This document shows positions 63,741-64,000 of a DNA stretch of 64,000 bases, piece after piece; position 1 is the first letter of the stretch; every line of letters starts with the position of its first letter. Source of the stretch: Microbacterium hydrocarbonoxydans. Its GTDB lineage: Bacteria; Actinomycetota; Actinomycetes; Actinomycetales; Microbacteriaceae. The notes under the pieces were generated by a model, which saw nothing but the letters and a program-made list of their open reading frames with translations, was not told the DNA's origin and did not search any database. The stretch covers positions 1,054,001 through 1,118,000 of the forward strand of contig NZ_LR882982.1 in NCBI RefSeq assembly GCF_904831005.1, written 5' to 3'. The position numbers were made by a program, and so were the translations under genes.

Positions 63741-64000
63741 GTGAGCGCAGCGGCAGAGCAGCAGGCGACGGCGAAGCTGACGATCGGTGATACGACAGCG
63801 GAGTTCCCGCTCGTGCGCGGCACGGCGGGTAACGACAGCATCGATTTCTCGACGCTGACCCGCCAGACCGGCTACACGGGGCTGGACTACGGGTTCGTCA
63901 ACACGGCATCCACCAAGTCGGACATCACGTTCATCGACGGTGACAAGGGCATCCTGCGCTACCGCGGCTACCCGATCGAGCAGCTCGCGGGCAACACGAG
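63741..64000 (+). CDS. gltA: citrate synthase, N-terminal part
   Basis: Citrate synthase, entry enzyme of the TCA cycle, truncated by the right edge. The visible 86 residues read [20 protein letters not shown], then [25 protein letters not shown]-like [19 protein letters not shown] and [13 protein letters not shown], the well-conserved N-terminal blocks. The GTG has GAGGAGG eight bases upstream. The catalytic domain is outside the window. Confidence 0.93.
   Translation, partial: MSAAAEQQATAKLTIGDTTAEFPLVRGTAGNDSIDFSTLTRQTGYTGLDYGFVNTASTKSDITFIDGDKGILRYRGYPIEQLAGNT

Overview
The window looks like chromosome from a high-GC actinobacterium of the Microbacteriaceae, most likely Microbacterium or a close relative. 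The evidence is strong G/C bias at third codon positions, many GTG starts, ATGA/GTGA-coupled operons, many leaderless-looking starts with TANNNT 6-8 nt upstream, and actinobacterial families such as DUF4245, DUF6264 and DUF6328, AzlC/AzlD, FdxA-DapC and a tandem glycine riboswitch before gcvT. Genus is inferred. I see no rRNA, tRNA, CRISPR, insertion sequence or prophage.

0-15 kb is mostly core metabolism. It holds the 5' part of an AbiEi/DUF559-like protein, fumC, a beta-carbonic anhydrase, a DUF4245 protein, xseB/xseA, ispH, an IclR regulator, a candidate C-rich-loop small RNA resembling 6C RNA, DUF6264, fba, glpX, rmuC, a DEDD exonuclease, a methyltransferase-HAD pair and ychF. 15-25.6 kb is more accessory: a condensation-like/GNAT fusion, two pseudogene remnants (LuxR-type and isochorismatase-type) around a lipoprotein and a nucleophile-less alpha/beta hydrolase, an ABC-F ATPase, a LysR-type HTH protein with a basic tail, a cysteine-free HesB-like protein, dps and several small proteins.

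25.6-42.4 kb holds an MFS and an ABC exporter, an SDR, a glycosyltransferase, the NAD de novo operon nrtR-nadA-nadB-nadC-nifS (minus strand, start/stop-coupled up to nadC) and, divergently, a five-gene family-5 solute ABC importer whose -10 element lies inside a 16-bp-arm inverted repeat. 42.4-52.7 kb is the glycine-riboswitch-controlled gcvT-gcvH-gcvP operon followed by a second peptide-type importer. 52.7-64 kb carries a PH-domain protein, a CPBP protease homologue, typA, a secreted transglycosylase-like protein, glutaminase, an MFS transporter, an XRE-cupin regulator divergent from azlC-azlD, a membrane protein, fdxA, dapC and the start of citrate synthase.

The pathways link up. FumC and citrate synthase belong to the TCA cycle, and Fba and GlpX to gluconeogenesis. 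The cysteine desulfurase is placed to supply sulfur for the NadA Fe-S cluster. The glycine riboswitch should tie glycine to C1 metabolism, and the XRE-cupin repressor probably controls the AzlCD amino-acid exporter. The strongest unexplained elements are the three-hairpin UCCCCA-loop RNA, the condensation/GNAT fusion, the operator-like repeats at 36.7-36.85 kb and 60.5 kb, and the micro-proteins.
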